Assembly (NCBI RefSeq): GCF_019399235.1
Contig: NZ_JAELVH010000002.1
Span: forward strand, 1-64,000
Length of the DNA: 64,000 nucleotides
Source of the DNA: Streptomyces poriferorum
GTDB taxonomy: Bacteria; Actinomycetota; Actinomycetes; Streptomycetales; Streptomycetaceae
Direction: 5' to 3'
Shown here: positions 57,201 through 64,000 of the stretch, piece by piece
Layout: every line of letters begins with the position of its first letter
Position numbering within the stretch: the first letter of the stretch is position 1
Translations under genes and position numbers: made by a program
Notes under the pieces: generated by a model
What the model saw: only the letters and a program-made list of their open reading frames with translations
Told to the model about the DNA's origin: nothing
Databases searched by the model: none

Positions 57201-58066
57201 TCCCGGGGGAGATGGTCGAGTGCGGCTACCCCCGCAACGACATCCTCCGGCGCCCGGGCATGGAACACCGCGCCGAGGAGATCCGCAGGCGCATCGGGCT
57301 TCCGGCGGGCAAGCGCGTCATCATGTACGCGCCGACCTGGCGAGACGACCAGTACTACGCCCCGGGCAAGTACAAATTCGACTTCCGGATCGATCTGGAA
57401 GACGCCCGTGCCCGCCTCGGTGACGACCATGTGCTGATGGTGCGCCGCCACCCGAACGTGGTGGACCCGGTGCCGGGCGCCGGCGACGGATTCGTCTTCG
57501 ACGTCTCCGACTACCCGGACATGGCCGACCTCTCGCTGATCACCGACGTGATGATCACGGACTACTCGTCGCTGATGTTCGACTACGTCAACACCGGCCG
57601 TCCGATCCTGTTCTTCACCTACGACCTGGACCACTATCGCGACACGCTGCGCGGGTTCTACTTCGATTTCGCCAACAGCGCGCCGGGTCCGCTGCTGTAC
57701 GAGTCGGCCGAGTTGATCTCCGCGATCCGCGACGTCGACCGCATCCAGGCCGTCTACGCCGAACGCTACCGCTGGTTCCAGGGGGAGTTCTGCGATCTCG
57801 ACGACGGTTACGCCTCGGCGCGTCTGGCGGACCGCATCCTCGTCGCCGGCGGGGACCTGGCACCGGACCGGGCGCAGGCCCCTGCCGTCGGTACGGTGCC
57901 CGTCCACCACGGCGCGACGACCAGGGCCATGCTCCCGCAGGGGCCGGCCCCCCGGCGCGAGGAGTCCCCGTACTCCGCGCAGGGCCAGGGCAGGGCGCTG
58001 CAAGGAATGCAGCAGGGCATGGGGCATTCCGGCGGCGACCGCGTCTACGAGGGCGTGATCGTGTGA
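54242..58066 (+). CDS. GT2 glycosyltransferase fused to TagF-like glycerophosphotransferase
   Basis: This large protein has about 1274 residues. The N-terminus is a GT2/GT-A domain (LSVIVPFQDVETYLTECLESI; DDGSTDGS at about 40; acidic FADGDDV at about 91). A middle region of about 500 residues is beta-rich and unassigned. The C-terminus is a TagF/CDP-glycerol glycerophosphotransferase domain (QTWHGTPLKRIG at about 931, MYAPTWRDD at about 1028, TDYSSLMFDY at about 1105). It probably builds a polyol-phosphate (teichoic-acid-like) wall polymer and attaches a sugar. ATG 54242 fits the GT2 family start and has GGAG upstream. An ATG at 54197 is possible. The last 60 residues are Gln/Gly/Pro-rich. 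Confidence 0.9.
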   Translation: MAGGPRLSVIVPFQDVETYLTECLESIARQTFRDFEVIMVDDGSTDGSTALAQGFCDNDPRFKLIRQESQGPGHARNTGLRSMHPEGEFLVFADGDDVIPEYAYELLIRTLSESGSDFISGNVQMMNSTKKWQSPLHKGPMQRDRKGTHITRFEALIYDRTVWNKVFRRTFWDYHFIQFPEGVLYEDSWVNMFAHFRAKKVDVITDIVYFWRRRDGAAAPSITQRHTELSNLRDRVAAVQSVSRFLAQHRSRTFVEHKRKYDLACLKSDLMLHLKVLPDADDEYRDAFMFWAREFLEEADEGIIDELPADARVKWLLVQEGKLDALLDVIEFERKGGPLPVRRRLRRYLNYPHLGNRKTGLDKSDYRLDKELSPFSSLTGAHWNSEWLTLTGSAYVRFINVHKRHMSTKALALRNKKSGSKIINMARTTYYPQATEHSNQNRYCYDWAGFESRFDTTRLKKKGEWVEGTWDVAAGVFSRGLFRYKSIGRGGAGTAANPPYRYVDKNTRILPLFVQGGLKLRVEVVRCRITRHRIVGEHLEIGGVYLGPKVPEWGKFRVTSMNGAGRHDAWMNFKPGGEGWCTFVTRIPLRNVVPGSRSSGDNSVPQAWTMGSNGWKTTAHVEGRKAPLYPVMAEEVEDGHYRMPDKLQTADGDREIVVHRNGSGYVVLFERAALPMLVDGCWRAGGSLELIGEYSCADLLTPAERISAHVVVRSRAHGEERAVPITWNGGQFRTVVTPAAMKSLAGAIPLAAGRWDFFLRRQDPSAVAPDERSPDLMIKIVQGLIATMPQEVEEGGRGYALQAEAYDRLSMLVQSAMPENARGPYRQKLLRTKAYPQARKERIRPAVLFDAFKGTQYSDSPRAVHEEMVRRRVDLEQLWVVRDDQVEVPPTARAIRMWSPEWYEALARSRYVVANNHLPDWFEKRADQVVVQTWHGTPLKRIGHDIESVHFADKRYLERVEKEVQNWDMLVSPNSFSTPILQRAFQFPGEMVECGYPRNDILRRPGMEHRAEEIRRRIGLPAGKRVIMYAPTWRDDQYYAPGKYKFDFRIDLEDARARLGDDHVLMVRRHPNVVDPVPGAGDGFVFDVSDYPDMADLSLITDVMITDYSSLMFDYVNTGRPILFFTYDLDHYRDTLRGFYFDFANSAPGPLLYESAELISAIRDVDRIQAVYAERYRWFQGEFCDLDDGYASARLADRILVAGGDLAPDRAQAPAVGTVPVHHGATTRAMLPQGPAPRREESPYSAQGQGRALQGMQQGMGHSGGDRVYEGVIV

Positions 58067-58156
58067 GGCCACAGCCGCCGGCCGCGGCACGCCGACGCCG
58101 TATCGAGCCCGCCTCGCGCGCGACACCCGCCGCCTGACCATGGAGACCGAACGACT

Positions 58157-60157
58157 GTGAAGATCGCCTTCCTGCTGCACGACGCCTACGGGATCGGAGG
58201 CACCGTCAGCGCCACCCTGAACCTCGCGGGTGCGCTGGCCAAGCGTCATGAGGTCGAGATCGTGTCGGTCTTCCGCACCCGTGACACTCCGCAGGGGAAC
58301 CTGGAATCCGGCGTCCGGCTGACTCCGCTCCTCGACATCCGGGCCAACAGCGCGGACAAGGATCATCAGCTGTCGCGCCAGCCGTCCGTCGTGAGCCCCC
58401 GCAGCCCGTCGTTCTCACCTTTGTACAACGCGCTCACGGACCAGCGGATCGGTCAGTACCTGGACCAGACGCTGGCAGACGTCGTCATCGCCACGCGGCC
58501 GGTGCTGCTGATGTACCTGGCGCACTTCGGCGAGCGCGCGTATCTCAGGATCGGCCAGGAACACCTCACGCACGATTCACAGATTCCCGAGCAGCGTGAG
58601 CGACAGAACCAGATCATTCCGGACATGGACGCGTTCGTGACGGTGTCCCACGCGGATGCCGAGATCTACCAGCGGGTCCTGCCGCACGCGGCCTCCCGCA
58701 TCCTGTCCATCCCCAACCCGGTGACCCCGCCCAGCTCCATGCCGGCCCAGAGCGGTCAGCGGATCGTGGTGGCGGCGGGGCGGCTTGTGAAGGTGAAGCG
58801 GTACGACGTACTGGTGCGCGCCTTCGAACAGGTCGTCCGCGTCCGACCCGACTGGTGTCTGCGCATCTACGGCTCGGGCAAGGAGGAGCAGGCGCTGCGC
58901 GAGCTCGTGATGGAGCGCGGACTGTACAACCACGTACGCCTGATGGGGGCCCACGCACCCATGGAGACCGAGTGGGCCAAGGGTGACATCGCGGCCGTCA
59001 CCTCGGACAACGAGTCCTTCGGTATGACCATCGTCGAGGCGATGCAGGCCGGCCTTCCGGTGGTCAGCACGGACTGTCCCCTGGGCCCACGCGAGATCAT
59101 CCAGCACGGGGCCGACGGCTTTCTCGCGCTGCCCGGGGACCCCGACTCCGTGGCCCAAGCGCTGCTCGCGGTCATGAACGACGACCAACTGCGTCACCGG
59201 ATGAGCGAGGCAGCCCGGCAGAACTCGTACCGTTTCGCGCCCGAGGTCATCGCCCAGCGCTACGAGGAGCTCTTCGCCCGGCTGGGGAACGGCCGGGTGC
59301 ACCGCGAAGTGGTTCCAGCGTCCCGGATCCTGGCGCAGGGACGTCTCATGGCCGAACCCGGCGGGATGTTCAGGCTTCGGCTGAAGGTCATCGGCGAAGC
59401 AACCGCGGGCTACGAGGTGGCGGTCAAACTCCGCGACAGTCCGGAGGTCCGCACGGTTCCGGTGATCCCCGGTGGGCTCACCAAGGATGCCCGCGACCAG
59501 TTGTGGACGGACGTCGTCATCGATCCGCGCCTGCTGCGCCCGCACGAGGGCACCTGGGATTTCCGGCTCCGCACCCCGGAGGGACTGGACGAGCGCATCG
59601 TGGCCGAGGGTGTGGAAACGCAGCACCTCAGCGGCCAGTCCCCCTGGTTGGACGGACAGGGGGTCTCCTCCGCGATTCCGTACCGGACCATGGACGACTT
59701 CATCGCCATCCGTACGTGGTACAGGGCGGCCCACGCGGAGATAGGCCAAGTCGTCGTCGACCAGGGCGGTACCGGTTTCCACGTCGGTCTGCTGTTGCCG
59801 CAGCCCGCTCCGGCGGGGACCGCTCTCCAAGCGGTACTGCGGCACCGGAGCGACAGGTCCGTCGAGTTCGCTGTCCCGGTCCAGCCGACCGGTGGGGCCG
59901 GAGTCGCGTTCACCGTTCCGCACCGTGAGTTCCTGCTGCGCCGCATTGCCGCGACCGACATCTGGGACCTGTGGCTCAGAGTCGGTGCCGGAGGCCCCGA
60001 GGCGAGGGCCGGACGCATCGGCGGCGACATCATCCGCCGCAAGCACACCGACCGGTTCCCCTCGTCGCTCGACCAGTCGGACCAGGGCGTCGCGCACCGG
60101 ACCGTCGCCTATGTCACCGACGACAACGACCTGTCCTTCTCGGTGAAGCATGCGTGA
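58157..60157 (+). CDS. GT4 glycosyltransferase with beta-rich C-terminal domain
   Basis: The protein has 666 residues. Residues 1-380 form a GT-B fold GT4 enzyme (AFLLHDAYGIGGTVSATLNL; VAAGRLVKVKRYDVLVRAF; donor site ESFGMTIVEAMQAGLPVVS). Residues about 385-666 form a beta-rich extension of unknown function that resembles the middle region of the preceding protein in style. The GTG start at 58157 follows GGAGACCG. It lies 90 nt after the TagF-like gene and is probably co-transcribed, adding sugar units to the wall polymer. Confidence 0.9.
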   Translation: MKIAFLLHDAYGIGGTVSATLNLAGALAKRHEVEIVSVFRTRDTPQGNLESGVRLTPLLDIRANSADKDHQLSRQPSVVSPRSPSFSPLYNALTDQRIGQYLDQTLADVVIATRPVLLMYLAHFGERAYLRIGQEHLTHDSQIPEQRERQNQIIPDMDAFVTVSHADAEIYQRVLPHAASRILSIPNPVTPPSSMPAQSGQRIVVAAGRLVKVKRYDVLVRAFEQVVRVRPDWCLRIYGSGKEEQALRELVMERGLYNHVRLMGAHAPMETEWAKGDIAAVTSDNESFGMTIVEAMQAGLPVVSTDCPLGPREIIQHGADGFLALPGDPDSVAQALLAVMNDDQLRHRMSEAARQNSYRFAPEVIAQRYEELFARLGNGRVHREVVPASRILAQGRLMAEPGGMFRLRLKVIGEATAGYEVAVKLRDSPEVRTVPVIPGGLTKDARDQLWTDVVIDPRLLRPHEGTWDFRLRTPEGLDERIVAEGVETQHLSGQSPWLDGQGVSSAIPYRTMDDFIAIRTWYRAAHAEIGQVVVDQGGTGFHVGLLLPQPAPAGTALQAVLRHRSDRSVEFAVPVQPTGGAGVAFTVPHREFLLRRIAATDIWDLWLRVGAGGPEARAGRIGGDIIRRKHTDRFPSSLDQSDQGVAHRTVAYVTDDNDLSFSVKHA

Positions 60158-60210
60158 CAGCAGGCCCGCACGTCGGGCGGACGGATCCCGTACCAGATTG
60201 GAACCGACGA

Positions 60211-61761
60211 GTGGCGACTAAACCAGCCCCGGGCCGCACCCTTCACACGGGAATCGACACGACCGGGACGTTCCCCGTCGAGTACCGGTTCGCACATGCA
60301 CGAAACGGCAATCAGCACCTGGTGGTCGTGTTCGCCAACTTCTCGGTGCCCAACGACTACGGATGGTCGAACGGCGTCTTCGATACCCTCCGGTCCAACG
60401 TCCTGTGGATCCGCGACCGGTTCCACGGCAAGAACAGCTATTACCTGTGCAAGGACATGGACTTCGGCCTGGAGAGGTCGGTCGCCACCCTCATCTCCAA
60501 CGTGCTGAACTCACTGGGGCTGACGCCCGATCAGTGCACCATGTGGGGTGGTTCCAAAGGCGGCAGCGCTGCCCTCTACTTCGGTCTGAAGTACGGCTTC
60601 CGGAATATCGTGTCGATGGTTCCCCAGTTCCGGATCGGGACCTATGTCTCGCAGTACCCCTCCATAGCCCAGCACATGATGGGTGAGGCCACCGAGCAGA
60701 ACATCCAGATCATCGACGACGCAATTCCCTCGCTGGTCCGGGCCGGCGCGAACCGCACGGCCAACATCTACTTGCTTTCGTCGCCGCAGGACGAGCAGTT
60801 CGAGACACAGGTCGAACCGTTCCTCCCGCTGTTCGTCGGCTACGAGAACCTCAACTTCATCTTCAGCGACTCCCCCCACATCGTGAATCACGCCCATGTC
60901 ACCGGCAGGAACCTGCCGATGCTGATGGGGCTCGTCAACTTCCTCATCGACGGGATGGCGCCGAGAATCGGGTTCGTGCGCAGCGGCGGTGAACTGCCCG
61001 ACGCCGACCGTTCCGCCATCGACGCCTACCTCAAGGCCACGTCCGAGGTGCAGGAGGACTTCGCCGCACCGGTGATCCACGCGCCCGCGGCCGGGGAGAC
61101 GGTCTCCGGGCAGACCGTACGGTTCACCGGTTCCGCACCGGGCGCGGCACGCCTGAGCATCTGGGAGCACGGCAAGTTTCTCGGGGCGCCGGAAGTCGCC
61201 GCGGATGGCTCGTGGACCTGGGAACTCGGGCGGTCCTGGAGTGTGGGCAAGCACGCGGTCCGCGTGCTCGGCGTCGACGCGGCCGGCTTCCAGTCCCAAC
61301 GGTCCGAAGCCGTCTTCACCGTTGCCGCGGCGGCCGAAACCGCGGCAGACCAGCCGGCAGGGCCGGTGCCCTCATGGGCGGCACAGCCCGCACCGGAGGC
61401 ACGGACAGCGCCGCCGTCACAGCCCGCGACCCCCACCGCGCCGTACCCGCCGGTGGTCTCCGCGCCCGCGCAGGGCCAGCAGATTCAGGGCCCGTCGGTC
61501 GGGATCATGGGCTACGCGCAGGGCGCGGCACGCGTGGAGTTCGTGGAGGACGGCATGCGGCTCGGCATGGCCCAGGTGGCACCCGACAGCAGTTGGTCGT
61601 GGGAGTCCGGCTGGTCGTGGACCGAGGGACCGCACACGGTCGAATGCCATGCCGTGGACATGAACGGGCAGGGCTCGCCGCGGACGACCGTCACCTTTCA
61701 GGTGGCGTACGCCCAAGCGCCGACCTCCCCCGAGCAGCACTCCGCGGCCCCTCGCTACTGA
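60211..61761 (+). CDS. Alpha/beta-hydrolase with two Ig-like domains, wall-polymer locus
   Basis: The protein has 516 residues. Residues 1-270 look like an alpha/beta-hydrolase with nucleophile elbow GGSKGGSA (S115) and a candidate His in DSPHIVNHAHV. This is reminiscent of Asp2/acyltransferase-like proteins of glycoconjugate pathways. Two bacterial Ig-like repeats of about 85 residues follow (PVIHAPAAGETVSG... and PVVSAPAQGQQIQG...), both with a xGSWTWE/SSWSWE strand, joined by a Pro/Ala linker. There is no signal peptide. The GTG at 60211 has GGAA 8 nt upstream. It follows the GT4 gene by 53 nt. A role in O-acylation or trimming of the polymer is a hypothesis. Confidence 0.75.
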   Translation: MATKPAPGRTLHTGIDTTGTFPVEYRFAHARNGNQHLVVVFANFSVPNDYGWSNGVFDTLRSNVLWIRDRFHGKNSYYLCKDMDFGLERSVATLISNVLNSLGLTPDQCTMWGGSKGGSAALYFGLKYGFRNIVSMVPQFRIGTYVSQYPSIAQHMMGEATEQNIQIIDDAIPSLVRAGANRTANIYLLSSPQDEQFETQVEPFLPLFVGYENLNFIFSDSPHIVNHAHVTGRNLPMLMGLVNFLIDGMAPRIGFVRSGGELPDADRSAIDAYLKATSEVQEDFAAPVIHAPAAGETVSGQTVRFTGSAPGAARLSIWEHGKFLGAPEVAADGSWTWELGRSWSVGKHAVRVLGVDAAGFQSQRSEAVFTVAAAAETAADQPAGPVPSWAAQPAPEARTAPPSQPATPTAPYPPVVSAPAQGQQIQGPSVGIMGYAQGAARVEFVEDGMRLGMAQVAPDSSWSWESGWSWTEGPHTVECHAVDMNGQGSPRTTVTFQVAYAQAPTSPEQHSAAPRY

Positions 61762-61788
61762 GGGCACGCGCCGCCGGCAACCGCCCTG

Positions 61789-62700
61789 TCAACCGGTCTT
61801 CGTTCGCAGGACCAGCGCATAGTGGTCCGACGCCCCGGTGTCGTGCACGGAACAGCCCGTGCGCGGCAGGGCGGTGAACAGGTAGTCGACCTTGTGGCCG
61901 GAGGCAAGCGTGGCCCTGCCGCCGCGAGAGGACGGCGACGCCTGGTCGCACTCCTGGAAGCGGCGGAAGAAGCCGCGCGGCCAGATCCAGCCGCTCCTGT
62001 TGCGGGCCGAAGGCGGCGCGCTGTTCAGATCACCGCCGAACACCGTCCGCCCGTCCGCCGCACCCATGAGTGATTCCAACTGGTCGTCGCGGAACTCCCA
62101 GCCGGGGTGGGCGGGGTCACTGCCGGGCAGGCTCAGATGCGCGTTGCACACCCGCAGGCGGTGAACCGCGGCCGTGGCACAGATGATGCCCCGCCGCAGT
62201 CCGGCCGAAGGCTGCTGGGCGGGCACCTCCGTGACCCGTGACAGTGGCGACGAGGCGAGGATCGCGATGCCCGCCGTGCCCTGGCCGTGCGCCGCGCAGC
62301 GGACTGCGGTGCCACGGTTGTGCGCGTCCCGGTGAACGTACGCGGTGAACGCGCTGTGCCAGTTGCTGCCGAGCCGCGAACGGGCCGCGGCGAGATCCCC
62401 CGCACAGACCTCCTGGAGCAGGAACACCCGTACCCCGTCGACACCGGCCAGCCGCTCCAGCGCCCGCACCTTCCGAGAACCGTCCCCGGTGTCCTGGCAG
62501 TTCCACTGCCGCACGCCGCACATGTTCCAGGTTGCGACTCTCACCTCTCCCGGTGCGAGGGCGGCGGCGCCCTCCCGGGTGGTGGGCCACGAGACGGACG
62601 CAGCGACGAGCACAGCCAGGATCCCGGCAGGCAGGAGCTGCCGCGCCCGGCGGCGCCCGGGGGAGCGGGGTCCGCGAAGCGGCCTCGTACGACGCAGCAT
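61789..62700 (-). CDS. Secreted endonuclease/exonuclease/phosphatase family protein
   Basis: This 303-residue exported protein has an Arg-rich N-terminus and a hydrophobic segment, then an EEP-fold domain. Its motifs are VATWNMCG, LLQEVCAG (catalytic Glu), GGDLNSAP and GASDHYALVL (catalytic Asp-His). Possible substrates are extracellular DNA or phosphoesters. The ATG at 62700 is chosen because the longer frame would begin inside the terminator hairpin. It is convergent with the wall-polymer genes, with a gap of only 27 nt. Confidence 0.87.
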   Translation of the reverse strand: MLRRTRPLRGPRSPGRRRARQLLPAGILAVLVAASVSWPTTREGAAALAPGEVRVATWNMCGVRQWNCQDTGDGSRKVRALERLAGVDGVRVFLLQEVCAGDLAAARSRLGSNWHSAFTAYVHRDAHNRGTAVRCAAHGQGTAGIAILASSPLSRVTEVPAQQPSAGLRRGIICATAAVHRLRVCNAHLSLPGSDPAHPGWEFRDDQLESLMGAADGRTVFGGDLNSAPPSARNRSGWIWPRGFFRRFQECDQASPSSRGGRATLASGHKVDYLFTALPRTGCSVHDTGASDHYALVLRTKTG

Positions 62701-62730
62701 GAGCCGGGTTTCTCCTTCTCGGAACGCGAC

Positions 62731-62765
62731 GGGGGCCGTACGGGACATGATCCCGTACGGCCCCC
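62731..62765 (-). terminator. Strong terminator after the hydroxyacyl-CoA dehydrogenase gene
   Basis: GGGGGCCGTACGGGA pairs exactly with TCCCGTACGGCCCCC across CATGA, a 15-bp perfect stem, between the dehydrogenase stop and the next gene on the same strand. Confidence 0.85.
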
Positions 62766-62828
62766 GTCGCACCGCGACCGGCCGCCTACGAGCTGCGGTG
62801 GCCCGGCCGCGGCCCGTTCAGCGGCAGG

Positions 62829-64000
62829 CTACGCCGGAACGCTCGCCACGCCCTGTGCAAGGAACGGCTTCCCGTTGACCCGCTCGGACACGCCCTCGCG
62901 GTCCAGGTACGGCGTGATGCCGCCCAGGTGGAAGGGCCAGCCCGCGCCGGTGATCAGGCAGAGGTCGATGTCCTGGGCCTCGGCGACGACGCCCTCGTCC
63001 AGCATCAGGCCGATCTCCTGCGCCACCGCGTCCAGGACGCGGTCACGGGCCTGCTCCTCGGACAGGACGGTGTCGCCCTGCTTCAGGAGCGCGGCGACCT
63101 CGGGGTCCAGCTCCGGCTTGGCAGGATTCTCCGCGGAGTAGACGTAGAAGCCGCGCTTGCCGGCCTTGACGACCGCGGCCAGGTTCTCGGAGACCGTGAA
63201 GCGCTCCGGGAAGGCGCGGTTCAGGGTCTCGGAGACGTGCAGGCCGATGGCCGGGCCGACCAGCTCCAGGAGGACCAGCGGCGACATCGGCAGGCCGAGG
63301 GGCTCGACGGCCTTCTCGGCGACGGCGACCGGGGTGCCCTCGTCGATGATGTTCTGGATCTCGCCCATGAAGCGGGTCAGGATGCGGTTGACGACGAACG
63401 CCGGGGCGTCCTTCACCAGCACCGCGGTCTTCTTCAGCTTCCGCGCGACGCCGAAGGCCGTGGCCAGCGAGGCGTCGTCCGTCTGCTCGCCGCGGACGAT
63501 CTCCAGGAGCGGGAGGATCGCGACCGGGTTGAAGAAGTGGAAGCCGACGACCCGCTCGGGGTTCTTCAGCTTCGACGCCATCTCGGTGACCGAGAGCGAC
63601 GAGGTGTTGGTGGCGAGGATCGCGTGCGCCGGGGCGACCGCCTCGACCTCCGCGAACACCTGCTGCTTGACGCCGATCTCCTCGAAGACGGCCTCGATGA
63701 TGAAGTCGGCGTCGGAGAAGCCCTCAGCCTTGTCCAGCACACCGGAGACCAGGGCCTTGAGGCGGTTGGCCTTGTCCTGGTTGATGCGGCCCTTGCCGAG
63801 CAGCTTCTCGATCTCGGCGTGGACGTAGCCCACGCCCTTGTCGACGCGCGCCTGGTCGATGTCGGTCAGCACGACCGGCACCTCGAGGCGGCGCAGGAAC
63901 AGCAGGGCGAGCTGGCTGGCCATCAGGCCCGCGCCCACCACGCCGACCTTGGTGACCGGACGGGCCAGGGCCTTGTCCGGGGCACCGGCCGGGCGCTTGG
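62829..64000 (-). CDS. fadB: 3-hydroxyacyl-CoA dehydrogenase (FadB-type), 5' end beyond the window
   Basis: This is the C-terminal part (about 390 residues seen) of a fatty-acid oxidation protein. The NAD-binding motif GVVGAGLMASQLALLF lies at the right edge. ATNTSSLSVTEMAS, GFHFFNPVAILPLLEIV and VNRILTRFMGEIQNIIDEG are canonical dehydrogenase blocks, followed by the second helical dehydrogenase domain. Upstream sequence (an enoyl-CoA hydratase domain if it is the full multifunctional FadB) lies outside the window. The gene name assumes the full-length FadB arrangement and is recalled from the S. coelicolor gene order. Confidence 0.9.
   Translation of the reverse strand, partial: KRPAGAPDKALARPVTKVGVVGAGLMASQLALLFLRRLEVPVVLTDIDQARVDKGVGYVHAEIEKLLGKGRINQDKANRLKALVSGVLDKAEGFSDADFIIEAVFEEIGVKQQVFAEVEAVAPAHAILATNTSSLSVTEMASKLKNPERVVGFHFFNPVAILPLLEIVRGEQTDDASLATAFGVARKLKKTAVLVKDAPAFVVNRILTRFMGEIQNIIDEGTPVAVAEKAVEPLGLPMSPLVLLELVGPAIGLHVSETLNRAFPERFTVSENLAAVVKAGKRGFYVYSAENPAKPELDPEVAALLKQGDTVLSEEQARDRVLDAVAQEIGLMLDEGVVAEAQDIDLCLITGAGWPFHLGGITPYLDREGVSERVNGKPFLAQGVASVPA

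Noticed and set aside
54212-58366. Long minus-strand open frame (about 1384 codons) opposite the GT2-TagF gene
   Set aside because: It has no recognisable domains and spans an intergenic gap. The plus strand has all the GT2 and TagF motifs.
62701-62772. Upstream starts (62748, 62772) for the EEP-family gene
   Set aside because: They would place the start inside or beyond the perfect terminator hairpin at 62731-62765 and would bury the signal peptide.

Overview
The window is high-GC DNA with strong third-position bias, GTG and TTG starts, overlapping ATGA/GTGA junctions, MsiK-type sugar ABC transporters without their own ATPase, and XRE/DUF397 pairs. All of this points to a Streptomyces chromosome. 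From memory (no search was run), the series aconitase, ngcEFG, ROK regulator, xylFGH, dxs, amino-acid permease and fadB follows the order of Streptomyces coelicolor SCO5999 to about SCO6026. The RiPP cluster at the left and the alpha-xyloside block in the middle look like additions to that backbone.

Region 1 (1-7886, minus strand) is a compact operon that I read as a RiPP natural-product cluster. In transcription order it holds a YqcI/YcgG-like protein, an aKG-HExxH-type peptide beta-hydroxylase, a 52-residue Cys-free precursor peptide, a PqqD-like recognition protein, a radical SAM enzyme with an N-terminal cobalamin-binding-like domain, an MFS exporter, an HExxH...E metallopeptidase-like protein, and a P450 that runs off the left edge. 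A 25-bp dyad lies in front of the first gene. This is the best candidate for an undescribed system. The P450 also carries an anomaly: its haem-loop DNA (21-59) lies inverted between perfect 20-bp inverted repeats, exactly at the window edge.

Region 2 (8180-18932) has a zinc alcohol dehydrogenase, a DHA1-type MFS pump and an XRE-type regulator, then aconitase acnA behind two palindromic upstream elements, two tandem secreted FG-GAP repeat proteins, and an FUSC-type membrane protein.

Region 3 (19059-30244) is a sugar locus: ROK regulator, GH1 beta-glycosidase, ABC importer (two permeases and a binding protein), xylA, a xylB broken by an internal deletion, and a YicI-type GH31 alpha-xylosidase. 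Together they suggest uptake of xyloglucan-derived or other alpha-xylosyl oligosaccharides and their conversion to xylulose. The kinase step is apparently disabled here.

Region 4 (30309-34504) holds small accessory genes: aldo/keto reductase with divergent MerR regulator, APH-type kinase, histidine phosphatase, and an XRE/DUF397 pair.

Region 5 (34637-49659) is carbohydrate and isoprenoid metabolism: secreted GH92 mannosidase, ngcEFG (GlcNAc/chitobiose import), a Rok7B7-like ROK regulator, xylFGH, and dxs.

Region 6 (49865-64000) has an amino-acid permease and then a wall-polymer locus: LCP ligase-like protein, beta-propeller-like protein, GT2-TagF fusion, GT4 transferase with a beta-rich tail, and a serine-hydrolase/Ig-like protein. 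A secreted EEP-family phosphatase/nuclease and a 3-hydroxyacyl-CoA dehydrogenase cut by the right edge follow. No tRNA, rRNA, insertion sequence, prophage or CRISPR array was seen.
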